Below, piece by piece: positions 28,157 through 37,679 of a stretch of 63,268 nucleotides of DNA. This stretch comes from Bauldia sp. GTDB taxonomy: Bacteria > Pseudomonadota > Alphaproteobacteria > Rhizobiales > Kaistiaceae. The first letter of the stretch is position 1; every line of letters begins with the position of its first letter. Below the pieces are notes generated by a model that was not told where the DNA came from, searched no databases, and was given only the letters and a program-made list of their open reading frames with translations. The position numbers were made by a program, and so were the translations under genes. Location of the stretch: NCBI GenBank assembly GCA_020849325.1, contig JADLGL010000032.1, positions 1 to 63,268 of the forward strand, in the 5' to 3' direction.

Positions 28157-28483
28157 TCAGGCCGCCGGGCCGAAGAGATGGGCGACGCCGACGACCTTCT
28201 CCACCGCGACCTCGAAGGCCATGCCCGCCCCCGGCTCTTCGAGCCGGGCCGCCTTGACGATCGCGGCGAGCACCGTGTCGCTCTGGTTCTCGTAGACGAT
28301 CGTGAGCACGATCTCCTTCTCGGGCATGATAGGGATGCCGAACAGCTTCTGCTGCTCGTTGACGCCGGCGCCGCGGCCGAACAGGACCGTTCCGCCATGG
28401 GCGCCGGCGTGGACCGAGGCCTCGAGGACGGTATCGCCGCGTCCCTTGGGCACGATGCTGACGATGAGCGAGGTGCCGGTCAT
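28157..28483 (-). CDS. PII-like regulatory protein linked to DUF1538 transporter
   Basis: 108 aa. It looks like a ferredoxin-like-fold PII relative: LIVSIVPKGRGDTVLEASVHAGAHGGTVLFGRGAG, then IVLTIVYENQSDTVLAAIVKAA. It resembles PII at the ends but lacks the GlnB T-loop uridylylation Tyr. The ATG overlaps the stop of the first DUF1538 gene (ATGA), suggesting it regulates that membrane pair by binding a nucleotide or other small ligand, as SbtB- or PII-type proteins do for other transporters. No direct evidence for the ligand. Confidence 0.75.
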   Translation of the reverse strand: MTGTSLIVSIVPKGRGDTVLEASVHAGAHGGTVLFGRGAGVNEQQKLFGIPIMPEKEIVLTIVYENQSDTVLAAIVKAARLEEPGAGMAFEVAVEKVVGVAHLFGPAA

Positions 28484-29220
28484 TTCTGTCCCTCCGTGAG
28501 CGGCTGCTTGCGGCGCATGAGAACGCCGAGGATCAACACCGAGATGATGGGCGCGACCGAGATCAGCGCCGCGAGGCCGAGGCCGCTGACGACCGGATTC
28601 GCGTCGCCGAACCCGGCCGATGCCCCGAGGGCCACCGCGAGCAGGAACGTGTTCACCAGCGGCCCGGTCGCAACGCCGCCGGCGTCGACCGCGATGGCAA
28701 CGAAGTCGCGGTAGCTGAACCACATGAGCACGAGCACGAGACCATAGGCCGGCGCCAGGATGTAGAGGAGGGGAATGCCGAACATGATCCTGAGAAGGCC
28801 GATCGCGACCGACACTGCCACGCCCACGGCAATCGCCGACAGCACCATCGACCGGCGGATCGACCCGGCCGAGGCATCGTCGACCTGATCGGCGAGGATG
28901 CGTACCGCGGGCTCGCCCAGCGCGGTGAGGAGGCCGAGGACGAGGCCGATGAACGTGACGAGCCATGCGCTCTCGATCGTCGCCAGAGCTTCGCCGAGCG
29001 CACGGCCGAAGGGAATGTAGGCGACGGCAACACCGAGGAGGAACAGGAACAGGCCGCCGGCCGTCATTGCGAGGCCGAGCAGCACGCGCGCGACTTCGAC
29101 GCGCGGCAGCTTCAGCAGCACGCGCTGCAGGAGGAGGAGGAGCGCCGCCAGCGGCACGATCGCTATCAGCGCATCGATGCCGGTCGACACCAGGACCGAG
29201 GACGCCGCGCCGGTCACCAC
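28480..29220 (-). CDS. DUF1538 membrane protein, subunit of a putative two-part cation/proton antiporter (UmpA/UmpB-type)
   Basis: 246 aa from GTG (a second GTG three bases on would give a classic GTGA overlap with the upstream gene). About seven hydrophobic segments. The segments FIGLVLGLLTALGEPAVRILADQVDDASAG and DAGGVATGPLVNTFLLA repeat in its neighbour as TTVAEPDVIVLAQQVDEATDG and DSGGVTTGAVAGPAIIA. That shows the two genes are halves of one duplicated fold. DUF1538 pairs have been reported as Na+(Li+,K+)/H+ antiporters in a halophile. Function here is inferred from that and from the Kdp and Ca-ATPase context. Confidence 0.82.
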   Translation of the reverse strand: MVTGAASSVLVSTGIDALIAIVPLAALLLLLQRVLLKLPRVEVARVLLGLAMTAGGLFLFLLGVAVAYIPFGRALGEALATIESAWLVTFIGLVLGLLTALGEPAVRILADQVDDASAGSIRRSMVLSAIAVGVAVSVAIGLLRIMFGIPLLYILAPAYGLVLVLMWFSYRDFVAIAVDAGGVATGPLVNTFLLAVALGASAGFGDANPVVSGLGLAALISVAPIISVLILGVLMRRKQPLTEGQK

Positions 29221-29909
29221 AGCACCAGGGCAAGAACGAGGACGGCGAGCACCGGCCCGATGGACGCGATGCCGAGGAGGCCGAAACCGTCGGAGATGGC
29301 GGAGCGGCCGGCGAGGACGGCGCTGACTCCGACCGCGAGCGCGATGATGGCGGGACCCGCCACCGCGCCGGTCGTGACGCCGCCGCTGTCGAAGGCCAGC
29401 GGGATGAGGTCGGCCGGCGCCAGGAAGGCGAGAGCCAGCATGAGGCCGTAGCCGACCGAGAGGACGACGATCATCGAGAAGCCGAAGATGACGCGCGCCA
29501 TCGCCAGGGCCGTGAACACGGCGACGCCGGCGGCGATGACGTAGTGGATGAGCCGGTTGGCGATGCCGCCATCGGTCGCCTCGTCGACCTGCTGGGCGAG
29601 GACGATCACGTCCGGCTCGGCCACGGTCGTGGCGAAACCGAGGACGAACGCGACGCCGAGGATCAGCATCACCGAGCCGCGTTTCGGCAGGCTCGCGCCC
29701 ACCGCCTTGCCGATCGGGAGGATGCCGAGCTCGATGCCGGCGAGGAAGAGCGTCAGGCCGAGCGCGAGCAGCACCGAGCCGCCGAGGAATTGCAGGAAGG
29801 CGCCGAGCGGCATGTGAACGAGCGTCACCTGCAGCACGCAGGCGAAGGCGACGATCGGCGCGACGCTCCGCGCGACCTCGATGAACTTCTCGCGGAGGAG
29901 GTTCATCAT
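29214..29909 (-). CDS. DUF1538 membrane protein, second subunit of the putative antiporter
   Basis: 231 aa, starting at the first of two adjacent Met codons (MMNLLREKF). About seven hydrophobic segments. It carries the acidic motif AEPDVIVLAQQVDEATDGG and the DSGGVTTG motif shared with its downstream partner. The stop overlaps the partner's start. It lies 10 bases downstream of the P-type ATPase gene, so ATPase, both DUF1538 subunits, PII-like protein and VIT1-like transporter may be one operon starting at 33663 or 32757. Confidence 0.82.
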   Translation of the reverse strand: MMNLLREKFIEVARSVAPIVAFACVLQVTLVHMPLGAFLQFLGGSVLLALGLTLFLAGIELGILPIGKAVGASLPKRGSVMLILGVAFVLGFATTVAEPDVIVLAQQVDEATDGGIANRLIHYVIAAGVAVFTALAMARVIFGFSMIVVLSVGYGLMLALAFLAPADLIPLAFDSGGVTTGAVAGPAIIALAVGVSAVLAGRSAISDGFGLLGIASIGPVLAVLVLALVLW

Positions 29910-29919
29910 CGGCGCGTCC

Positions 29920-32757
29920 TCAACGGCGCGGCTCTGCGGCCGCCGCGATGTTGGGCGGCGCCCCGCCGGGGCCGTCACCCTCCCGCAAGCGCATCACGAG
30001 CTTGCCGAACTCGCGGAGGATCAGCACCGAACTCGCGACGGCCGCGCAAAGGAGCCAGTCCCCCGGCGCGAGCGCCACGGTGGAGAACGCGCTCTGGAGG
30101 AACGGGACGTAGACGACGGCGCATTGGAGGAGGATCGACAGCGCGACCGCGGCCCAGAGCCAGGCGTTGGCGAACAGACCGTGGATCGCGCTCCGCCGAT
30201 CCGACCGGGCGTTGAAGACGTTGAACATCTGGAAGAGCATCAGCGTCGTGAACGCCATGGTCTGGCCGTAGGCGAGCGATCCGGTCCCCGCGATCAGGCC
30301 GCCCGGCATCGACGCGTCGAGAACGAGAAGCGTGCCGGCGGCCATGATCGCGCCGACGAAGAATATCCCGGCCCACATCCGGCGCGTGATCACGGGCTCG
30401 CCGCGCGGGCGGGGCGGCCGCATCATGGCGCGGCCGTCGGACGGATCGATGCCGAGGGCAAGCGCCGGCGCCCCGTCGGTAACGAGGTTGATCCAGAGGA
30501 TCTGCGTCGCCATCAGCGGCAGCACGACGCCCGCGGCGTCGGCACCTGTCAGGCCGATGGCATCGGCGAGGATGACGCCGAAGAACATCGTCATGACCTC
30601 GCCGATGTTCGACGACAGGAGATAGCGCAGGAATCGCCGGATATTGGAGAAGATCGCCCTCCCCTCCTCCACAGCGGCGACGATCGAGGCGAAGTTGTCG
30701 TCGGCCAGCACCATGTCGGCCGCCTCCTTGGAGACGTCGGTGCCGGTGATGCCCATGGCGACGCCGATGTCGGCGGCCTTGAGCGCCGGGGCGTCGTTCA
30801 CGCCGTCGCCGGTCATGGCGACGATCTGCCCGCCGCGCTGGAGCGCGGCGACGATCCGGAGCTTGTGCTCGGGGTTGACGCGGGCATAGACGGCCGTTCC
30901 CGCCACCGCGGCATCGAGCTCCGCATCCGTCGCTTCCCCGAGTTCCCTGCCGGTCATGGGGCGGTCGGCCGCGATGCCGAGCTCCCGCGCAATCGCCGCC
31001 GCCGTCCGCGGATGGTCGCCCGTGATCATCAGGACGCGGATCCCCGCCGCGCCCGCTTCGGCGATCGCCGCCTTCGCCTCCGGCCGCGGCGGGTCGATCA
31101 TGCCGACGAGGCCGAGGAAGACGAGGTCCTGCTCGATGGCCTCGTCGAAGCCGTCGGTGGCGCTGGCGCCGTGCAGCGAGCGGAAGGCGATGCCGAGCGT
31201 GCGGAGGCCTTCGTCGGCGAGTGCGTCATTGCGGGTCGCGATCTCGGCGCGCCGCTCGGGCGACAGCGGCCGCGTTCCGTCTCCGACGAGTTCGTACGAG
31301 CAGCGCGACAGAAGGACATCGGGGGCGCCCTTGGTCATCGCCCGCAACGGCTCCGATCCGGCACCGACCGCGTGGACGGTGCTCATGAGCTTCCGTTCGG
31401 ACGAGAACGGGACCTCGGCAACGCGCGGGAGGCTCGCCTCCATCTCCGCGTGGTCGAGCCCCGCCTTCCGCGCCGCGACGATCAGCGCGCCCTCGGTCGG
31501 GTCACCCTGGACCGACCAGCGGCCATCGACGTTCCGGAGCACGGCATTGTTGTTGCGGGCGACCGCGGTGAGCGCGCGAAGGAGCTCGGAGCGGAGCGTG
31601 CCCCCGACCGGCCCGCCGCCGGCGGTGATCTCGCCGGACGGCTCGTATCCGGTGCCGCCGATGTCGACGCGGCCGCTCGCGGTGAGGAGGACGCGGACGG
31701 TCATCTCGTTCCGCGTCAGCGTCCCGGTCTTGTCGGAGGCGATGACGTTGGCCGAGCCGAGCGTCTCCACCGCGGCGAGGTGCCGGATGATGGCGTTCCG
31801 CCGCGCCATCCGCCGGACGCCGACGGAGAGGACCACCGTCACGACGACCGGAAGGCCCTCCGGCACGGCCGCGACCGCAAGCGCCACGCCGAGGATGAGG
31901 ACGTCGAAGATGCCGGCGACGGTAGTGATGTCCTCGACGATGAGGATCGCGCCGATCATCAGGATCGCAAGCGCCACCACGACGATGCCGAGGATCCGGC
32001 CGACCCGCGCGAGCTCCTTCTGCAGCGGCGTCAGCTGCTTCTGCGACGTCTCGAGAAGGCCGGCGATCCGGCCCATCTCGGTCTTCATCCCGGTCGCGGT
32101 GACGATCGCCCGTCCCCGCCCGTAGGTGACGACCGTGCCGCTGAAGACCATGTCGCGCCGGTCCCCGAGGCTCGCGGCATCCGGCACGGCGCCGATGTCC
32201 TTGGCGACGGGAAGGCTCTCCCCCGTGAGCGCCGCCTCGGCGGTCTGGAGCGAGATCGTTTCGATGAGGCGCGCATCCGCCGGGATGGCGTCGCCTTCCT
32301 CGATGAGGATCAGATCGCCGGGCACGAGATCGGTCGCGGCGACGGACTGGCGGACGCCGTCGCGGACGACCGACGCCCGTGCGGCGGTGAGCGATTTGAG
32401 GGCGGCCAGCGACCGCTCGGCCCGCGCTTCCTGAATGAAACCGAGGAGCGCGTTGAGGACGACGATCGCGAAGATCGCGATCGCCTCGTAGGGGAGCGGC
32501 GCGTCGCGCTCGACCGCCCAGAGCACGGTGGAAATCGCGACCGCAACGAGGAGGAGGACGACGAGGACGTCGCTGAACTGATGCAGCAGCCTTCGCCATG
32601 CCGGGACCGGTGGAGCAGCGTCGAGCTCGTTCCGGCCGTGCTGCGCGAGCCGCCGGGATGCCTCGGCTGCGCTCAGGCCCGCCGTAGCGTCGGAGCCGAG
32701 ATCGGCGACGACCTCGGCGGCCGGCTTGCGATAGGCCTCATCCTGCGCCTCTGCCAC
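29920..32757 (-). CDS. P-type cation-transporting ATPase, P2 (Ca2+/PacL-like) class
   Basis: 945 aa. It has an N-terminal cation-ATPase segment (about 10-75); actuator TGES (about 178-181); phosphorylated Asp342 in SDKTGTLTRNEM; membrane helix 4 PEGLPVVVTVVLSVGVRRMA, the Ca2+-pump-like ion-binding motif; hinge GDGVNDAPALKAADIGVAMG; and a C-terminal cation-ATPase domain with four or more helices. No heavy-metal-binding domain is present. Likely exports Ca2+ or another cation, though some relatives are Na+/K+ or Mg2+ pumps. The ATG is 3 bases after the universal stress protein stop. Confidence 0.92.
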   Translation of the reverse strand: MAEAQDEAYRKPAAEVVADLGSDATAGLSAAEASRRLAQHGRNELDAAPPVPAWRRLLHQFSDVLVVLLLVAVAISTVLWAVERDAPLPYEAIAIFAIVVLNALLGFIQEARAERSLAALKSLTAARASVVRDGVRQSVAATDLVPGDLILIEEGDAIPADARLIETISLQTAEAALTGESLPVAKDIGAVPDAASLGDRRDMVFSGTVVTYGRGRAIVTATGMKTEMGRIAGLLETSQKQLTPLQKELARVGRILGIVVVALAILMIGAILIVEDITTVAGIFDVLILGVALAVAAVPEGLPVVVTVVLSVGVRRMARRNAIIRHLAAVETLGSANVIASDKTGTLTRNEMTVRVLLTASGRVDIGGTGYEPSGEITAGGGPVGGTLRSELLRALTAVARNNNAVLRNVDGRWSVQGDPTEGALIVAARKAGLDHAEMEASLPRVAEVPFSSERKLMSTVHAVGAGSEPLRAMTKGAPDVLLSRCSYELVGDGTRPLSPERRAEIATRNDALADEGLRTLGIAFRSLHGASATDGFDEAIEQDLVFLGLVGMIDPPRPEAKAAIAEAGAAGIRVLMITGDHPRTAAAIARELGIAADRPMTGRELGEATDAELDAAVAGTAVYARVNPEHKLRIVAALQRGGQIVAMTGDGVNDAPALKAADIGVAMGITGTDVSKEAADMVLADDNFASIVAAVEEGRAIFSNIRRFLRYLLSSNIGEVMTMFFGVILADAIGLTGADAAGVVLPLMATQILWINLVTDGAPALALGIDPSDGRAMMRPPRPRGEPVITRRMWAGIFFVGAIMAAGTLLVLDASMPGGLIAGTGSLAYGQTMAFTTLMLFQMFNVFNARSDRRSAIHGLFANAWLWAAVALSILLQCAVVYVPFLQSAFSTVALAPGDWLLCAAVASSVLILREFGKLVMRLREGDGPGGAPPNIAAAAEPRR

Positions 32758-32760
32758 AGC

Positions 32761-33663
32761 CTATCGGACCCCGGCCGCTTGCTCTCCGGGCACCAGAAGG
32801 GCATCGCAGGGAACCGCCGAGAGGATCGAGCGGCCGGTGCTGCCGATGAGGAGGTCGAACAGGCGCCCGCGCCCCTCGGTCCCGGCGACGACGAGGTCGA
32901 TCCCCCTGTCCTCGGCATAGCGGCGGATCACCTCGGCGGGATCGCCGGGCTCGGCCATCAGGGTGAAGCGATGCCGGCGCTCGCCCGGCAGCAACCCGGC
33001 CCGCGCGACGAACGCCTCCCCTTCCGCAAGCGCATTGGCCCGGAGGCCTTCGGCGTAGGCGCGCTCATCGGCGACGACGCCCGACATCGGGGTATCGAAG
33101 GCCTTGAAGAGGGTGAGATGCGCGTCGGGGAAGAAGCGCATTGCGACGCGCACCGCCGCGAGCGACGAGTCCGAGAAGTCGGAGGCGACGAGGACGCGCG
33201 CATAGGGCTGGCGCGGCCGCTCCTTGACGATCAGGACAGGCACCGCCGACTGGCGGGCGAGCCGGTCCACGGTCGCGCCGACGCCGAAGCGGCCGAGCGG
33301 CTCGTCGCGGGCGAGACCGGTGACGACGAGATCGGCCCTGCTCTCCTTCGCGGTGCGTAGGACGAGGGCCGCCGGCTCACCGCTTTCGACCACCGCCCGA
33401 AACTCTCTCCCCATCAGGTCACGACGCAGCAGCCCCTCGACGACCGCCGTCGGATCCTTCCGCCGCCATGACGGCAGGCGGCGCTCGGTTTCGTCCCCGT
33501 AGAAATCGGAGCCGCCCTCGATGGCGTGCACCGCAACAATCCGCGCTCCCCAGCCATCGGCCAGTGCCGCCGCGCGGTCCATCGCCCGATCGCAGCGGGC
33601 GCCGAGATCCGTGGCCAGAAGAATGGTTTTCGGTTGGCCGTCCGGCCCGTTGGCGTCGTTCAT
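32761..33663 (-). CDS. Tandem universal stress protein (two UspA domains)
   Basis: 300 aa, two UspA domains in one chain. Domain 1 (about 12-148) begins KTILLATDLGARCDRAMDRAAAL. Domain 2 (about 155-293) begins YARVLVASDFSDSSLAAVRVA and ends with the ATP-binding loop GTEGRGRLFDLLIGSTGRS. The first domain's loop (GRFGVGATVDRLA) is less canonical. UspA proteins bind ATP and promote survival under starvation and oxygen limitation. It lies directly upstream of the P-type ATPase gene. A FixK/FNR-like box lies 152 bases upstream of its start, in the divergent region shared with phosphoketolase. Confidence 0.9.
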   Translation of the reverse strand: MNDANGPDGQPKTILLATDLGARCDRAMDRAAALADGWGARIVAVHAIEGGSDFYGDETERRLPSWRRKDPTAVVEGLLRRDLMGREFRAVVESGEPAALVLRTAKESRADLVVTGLARDEPLGRFGVGATVDRLARQSAVPVLIVKERPRQPYARVLVASDFSDSSLAAVRVAMRFFPDAHLTLFKAFDTPMSGVVADERAYAEGLRANALAEGEAFVARAGLLPGERRHRFTLMAEPGDPAEVIRRYAEDRGIDLVVAGTEGRGRLFDLLIGSTGRSILSAVPCDALLVPGEQAAGVR

Positions 33664-34125
33664 CCTGATGTCGTCTCCGAGCCGGTAGCCTGCCTGTTGC
33701 CTCGAAGATGCCAGCCGATCCGCGTGATGTCATGGCCGACTTCCGAAATTGCGTCGCAGGCTGCAAAGTCAGGGTGAGCCTTCGCCTGCCTTCCATGCCG
33801 GCCGGAGCGAAACCTTGATCTTGCTCAAGGTGCCGGAGGGTTCGCCGGCCCCGCGCGTTGCCGACCCGGGTCGCGGTCGCGCCCCTCGCTTTGGCTGCAG
33901 GCGCACGGTAGGGTTTCGGAAGCTGACCGGCGACCTCCGCACGGCCGCGGGCGCGCCGGTGGCGCCGGCGTCCGGGCCGATCAGCGGGCGACGGCCCGGT
34001 CCGGGCCGGCAGCGCTTCTGGAACGCAACATCGCGAGTGAGATGCCCGACCGACGGAACCGCTCACGATGACCCGGAGCCGGGGCCGGCAGGCGGCGACG
34101 CCTGTTCTCTTCGCAACCCGACGGA
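33664..34125. promoter_or_regulatory. Divergent promoter region between the stress protein and phosphoketolase operons
   Basis: 462 bases with no convincing gene. It contains the FixK/FNR-type dyad at 33815-33828. The rest is GC-rich with shadow ORFs only. Confidence 0.5.
33815..33828. promoter_or_regulatory. FixK/FNR-type box TTGA-N6-TCAA
   Basis: TTGATCTTGCTCAA, extended by flanking bases to the palindrome CCTTGA-N6-TCAAGG. This fits the alphaproteobacterial FixK/FnrL consensus (TTGA-N6-TCAA). It sits between the divergent universal-stress-protein and phosphoketolase genes, 152 and 298 bases from their starts, and would link both to low oxygen. The match is exact for the core; in vivo use is inferred. 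Confidence 0.6.
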
Positions 34126-36486
34126 ATGGCTGGCATGCCCGATCCTGACCACCGCCTCGCGGCCATCGATGCCTTCTGGCGCGCCGCCAATTACCTCGCC
34201 GTGGGCCAGATCTACCTCATGGACAACCCGCTGTTGCGGGTCGCGCTCGCGCCGGAGCACGTCAAACCCAGGCTGCTCGGACATTGGGGCACGACGCCGG
34301 GCCTCACCTTCATCTGGGCTCACCTCAACCGGCTGATCGCCGAACGCGACGTCGATGCGATCTTCATCGCGGGGCCGGGTCATGGCGGGCCGGGCCTCGT
34401 CGCCTGCAGCTATCTGGAAGGCACCTACTCCGAGTTGTTCCCGGCGGTCGGCGAGGACGAGGCCGGCCTCCGCCGCCTGTTCAAGCAGTTCTCGTTTCCC
34501 GGCGGCATCCCGAGCCATGCGGCTCCGGAGACGCCGGGCTCGATCCACGAAGGCGGCGAACTCGGCTACTCGCTGGCGCACGCCTTCGGGGCGGCGTTCG
34601 ACAATCCGGACCTCGTGGTGGCGTGCGTCGTCGGCGACGGCGAGGCCGAAACGGGGCCGCTCGCCACCGCCTGGCATTCCAACAAGTTCCTCGATCCGCA
34701 GCGGGACGGCGCGGTGCTGCCGATCCTCCATCTCAACGGCTACAAGATCGCCAACCCCACGATCCTGGCCCGTATTCCGCGCGCTGAACTCGAAAGCCTC
34801 CTCCGCGGCTACGGCTACGACCCCCGCTTCGTCAGCGGCCATGATCCGGCGCTGATGCATCCGGCCATGAGCGCCGCGCTCGACGCCGCACATGACCGCA
34901 TCCGCGACATCCAGGCCGCCGCCCGCTCGGGCCACTCCGCCGGACGGCCCGTCTGGCCGATGATCGTCCTCGAAACGCCGAAAGGCTGGACCGGTCCGAA
35001 GGAAGTCGACGGACGGCCCGCCGAAGGATCGTGGCGCTCGCATCAGGTGCCGATGTCCGACGTCCGCGGCAACGCGGCCCACCTCGCGCAGCTGGAGGGT
35101 TGGCTGCACAGCTATCGGCCCGACACCCTCTTCGACGCTGCCGGGCGCGTCCTGCCGGACGTGCGCGGCGCGGTGCCGAAGGGCGACCGGCGCCTCGGGG
35201 CCAATCCGCACGCCAATGGCGGCCGCGCGCCCACCCCGCTCCGCCTCCCCGATCCGGCGACGTTCGCCGTTCCGGTAGCGGTGCCGGGGGCGGCCAGCGT
35301 GGAGAATACCGGCGTCCTCGGCACCTACCTCCGGGAGGTGTTCGAGCTCAATCGCGCGGCGGCGAATTTCCGCCTGTTCGGCCCGGACGAGACGGCGTCG
35401 AACCGCCTGCAGGCCGTGTTCGCCGCGACCGGCCGGGCCTGGATGGCGGAGACGCTACCGGGCGACGACCATCTCGCGCGGGACGGGCGCGTCATGGAAA
35501 TCCTCAGCGAGCACACCTGCCAGGGCTGGCTGGAGGGGTATCTCCTGACGGGCCGCCACGGCCTCTTCTCGACCTACGAGGCGTTCGTCCACGTCGTCGA
35601 TTCGATGTTCAACCAGCATGCGAAGTGGCTGCAATCCGCCGCCAGCGTGCCGTGGCGTAAACCCGTTCCGTCGCTGAACTACCTCCTGACGTCCCATGTC
35701 TGGCGGCAGGACCACAACGGCATCAGTCACCAGGACCCCGGCTTCATCGACCTCGTCGTCAACAAGAAGCCCGAAGTCGTCCGCGTGTACCTGCCTCCGG
35801 ACGCCAACACGCTGCTCGTCACGATGGATCACTGCCTCCGCACGACGAACCGCATCAACGTCGTCGTCGCCGGCAAGCATCCGGCGCCGCAATGGCTCGC
35901 CATGGACGAGGCGGCCGCGCATGTCGCGGCGGGCATCGGCGCCTGGACCTGGGCCGGCAGCCACCCCGACCGCATGCCCGACGTCGTGCTCGCCTGTGCC
36001 GGCGACGTGCCGACGATGGAGACGCTCGCGGCAGCCAGCATCCTTCGCCGCGCGCTGCCGAACCTTGCCGTCCGCGTCGTGAACGTCGTCGACCTGATGC
36101 GGCTGCAGCCGGACTATTTCCATCCGCACGGCCTTTCGGATGCCGCCTTCGACGCGATCTTCACGACCGACCGGCCGGTGATCTTCGCCTATCACGGCTA
36201 TCCCTGGCTCATTCACCGGCTGGCCTATCGCCGGCACAATCACGGCAATTTCCACGTCCGCGGCTACCGCGAGGAGGGCAGCACCACGACACCGTTCGAC
36301 ATGGTGGCGCGGAACGGGGTCGATCGCTTCCATCTCGCCCTCGACGTGATCGAGCGCGTGCCGGGGCTCGCCCGGACAGCGGCGGAACTCGCCGCCGACC
36401 TCCGTGCGAAACTCGCCGCCGAGAGCGCCTACATAAGGGAGCATGGCGAGGACCTGCCGGAGATCCGGGACTGGAGCTGGTCGTGA
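34126..36486 (+). CDS. xfp: Phosphoketolase (xylulose-5-phosphate/fructose-6-phosphate)
   Basis: 786 aa, normal family length. A thiamine-diphosphate enzyme that splits xylulose 5-P (or fructose 6-P) with phosphate into acetyl-phosphate and a shorter sugar phosphate. Family motifs: [36 protein letters not shown], the TPP motif [19 protein letters not shown] followed by [12 protein letters not shown], and C-terminal HPHGLSD and [18 protein letters not shown]. The start is at [10 protein letters not shown]. The stop overlaps the transaldolase GTG start (GTGA), so the two act in one sugar-phosphate pathway. No acetate kinase gene follows in this window. Confidence 0.95.
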   Translation: MAGMPDPDHRLAAIDAFWRAANYLAVGQIYLMDNPLLRVALAPEHVKPRLLGHWGTTPGLTFIWAHLNRLIAERDVDAIFIAGPGHGGPGLVACSYLEGTYSELFPAVGEDEAGLRRLFKQFSFPGGIPSHAAPETPGSIHEGGELGYSLAHAFGAAFDNPDLVVACVVGDGEAETGPLATAWHSNKFLDPQRDGAVLPILHLNGYKIANPTILARIPRAELESLLRGYGYDPRFVSGHDPALMHPAMSAALDAAHDRIRDIQAAARSGHSAGRPVWPMIVLETPKGWTGPKEVDGRPAEGSWRSHQVPMSDVRGNAAHLAQLEGWLHSYRPDTLFDAAGRVLPDVRGAVPKGDRRLGANPHANGGRAPTPLRLPDPATFAVPVAVPGAASVENTGVLGTYLREVFELNRAAANFRLFGPDETASNRLQAVFAATGRAWMAETLPGDDHLARDGRVMEILSEHTCQGWLEGYLLTGRHGLFSTYEAFVHVVDSMFNQHAKWLQSAASVPWRKPVPSLNYLLTSHVWRQDHNGISHQDPGFIDLVVNKKPEVVRVYLPPDANTLLVTMDHCLRTTNRINVVVAGKHPAPQWLAMDEAAAHVAAGIGAWTWAGSHPDRMPDVVLACAGDVPTMETLAAASILRRALPNLAVRVVNVVDLMRLQPDYFHPHGLSDAAFDAIFTTDRPVIFAYHGYPWLIHRLAYRRHNHGNFHVRGYREEGSTTTPFDMVARNGVDRFHLALDVIERVPGLARTAAELAADLRAKLAAESAYIREHGEDLPEIRDWSWS

Positions 36487-37631
36487 AGGACGGAGACGGC
36501 TACCCCGACGGCGTGACGGGCCTTCGAGCGCTCGGCCAGTCCGTATGGCTCGACGACCTCGGCCGCCATCTCCTCGACACCGGCGCCCTCGCGGAGTTCG
36601 TCCGCGAAGGCGTTTCCGGCGTGACGTCGAACCCGGCCATCTTCGCCGAGGCCTTCGCTTCACACGCCTATGACGGACCGATCCGGACGCTCGCCGCGAC
36701 CGGAATGACGCCCGCGGCGATCGCCGGGAACCTCGTCTTCGATGACGTCGGGCGCGCCGCCGATCTCCTGCGTCCGGTCTTCGATGCCAGCGGCGGCGTG
36801 GACGGCTTCGTCTCGATCGAAGTCGCTCCGAGACTGGCGTACGAGACCGAAGCCACGGTCGCCGAGGCGCACCGGCTGCGCGAGGCTCTCGGGCGACCCA
36901 ATGTGATGATCAAGGTGCCGGGGACCGAAGCCGGCGTCGAGGCGCTGCGCCGGCTGACGGGTGACGGCGTCCCGGTCAACGTCACCCTCCTGTTCACGCC
37001 CGCCCGGCACGCCGCCGTCCTCGAAGCCTATGCCGAGGGACTGGAAGAACGGGTCGCGGCGCGGCGGGGAACGCTGCCGGCCAGCGTTGCGAGCTTCTTC
37101 CTCTCCCGCATCGACTCGGCTGTCGACGTGCTCCTCGACGCCCGCCACGGACCATGGGCGCCGCGCCTCCGCGGCATGACCGCGATCGCCTCGGCGATGG
37201 CCGCCCATGAGACCGAGGCGGCGTTCCGGCAATCGCCGCGCTGGCGTCGCCTTGCCGAGGCAGGAGCACGGCCGCAGCGTCTCCTGTGGGCCAGCACCGG
37301 CGTGAAGGACCCGGCCTATTCCAGCACGCGATATGTCGAGGCGCTGGCATTGCCCGGCACCGTCACGACGCTGAGCCGCGCCACCTTCGCCGCAGCCCTT
37401 GCGATCGGGCGTCCGCAACGGCCCGAGGATATCCCGAAGCTCGAGGCGCTGTCGGGAAAGCTCGCGGAACTCGCCATCGACCTCGCCGCCATCACGCGTC
37501 GGCTCGAGGCGGAGGGAATCGCGAAGTTCGTGGCCGCGGCCGAGGCCATGACGACGGCAATCGCCGACCGGATGACGGAGACCCAGCCTCCGGCTGCGGC
37601 AGCGTCGGGCCGGGATGCGCGTCCAGAATAG
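36483..37631 (+). CDS. tal: Transaldolase
   Basis: 382 aa from a GTG start coupled to the phosphoketolase stop. Moves a dihydroxyacetone unit between sugar phosphates. Motifs: [48 protein letters not shown], the Schiff-base Lys in [23 protein letters not shown] and [19 protein letters not shown]. Length and motifs match the longer bacterial transaldolase subfamily (about 370 aa) rather than the 316-aa TalB type. With phosphoketolase it would reshuffle pentose phosphates to yield acetyl-phosphate without respiration. Confidence 0.9.
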   Translation: MKDGDGYPDGVTGLRALGQSVWLDDLGRHLLDTGALAEFVREGVSGVTSNPAIFAEAFASHAYDGPIRTLAATGMTPAAIAGNLVFDDVGRAADLLRPVFDASGGVDGFVSIEVAPRLAYETEATVAEAHRLREALGRPNVMIKVPGTEAGVEALRRLTGDGVPVNVTLLFTPARHAAVLEAYAEGLEERVAARRGTLPASVASFFLSRIDSAVDVLLDARHGPWAPRLRGMTAIASAMAAHETEAAFRQSPRWRRLAEAGARPQRLLWASTGVKDPAYSSTRYVEALALPGTVTTLSRATFAAALAIGRPQRPEDIPKLEALSGKLAELAIDLAAITRRLEAEGIAKFVAAAEAMTTAIADRMTETQPPAAAASGRDARPE

Positions 37632-37643
37632 GCCCAACGACCG

Positions 37644-37679
37644 GAGCGTGAACCGGTCGGGCCGGATCGGATCGTGCTC
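37644..37679. repeat. Degenerate copy of the GAGCATGATC repeat
   Basis: GAGCGTGAACC...CCGGATCGGATCGTGCTC is a shortened, diverged relative of the 103-bp unit at 19059-19365. As there, its end (GTGCTC followed by TA) supplies the stop codon of the minus-strand gene next to it, here carbamate kinase. Confidence 0.55.

Noticed and set aside
24832-28257. 1141-codon open frame on the plus strand
   Set aside because: It lies antisense to PEP synthase and the VIT1-like gene, both with full family motifs. The translation is Arg/Glu/His-rich without any domain. Long antisense frames are expected in DNA of this GC content.
29881-33360. 1159-codon open frame on the plus strand
   Set aside because: It is antisense to the P-type ATPase and universal stress protein, with a low-complexity charged translation and no motif. 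It is a GC-driven shadow.
34126-37631. Phosphoketolase and transaldolase as a single fused reading frame
   Set aside because: The long frame at 35892-37631 arises because the transaldolase frame stays open upstream. The GTGA overlap at 36483-36486 and the family start of each protein show two genes.
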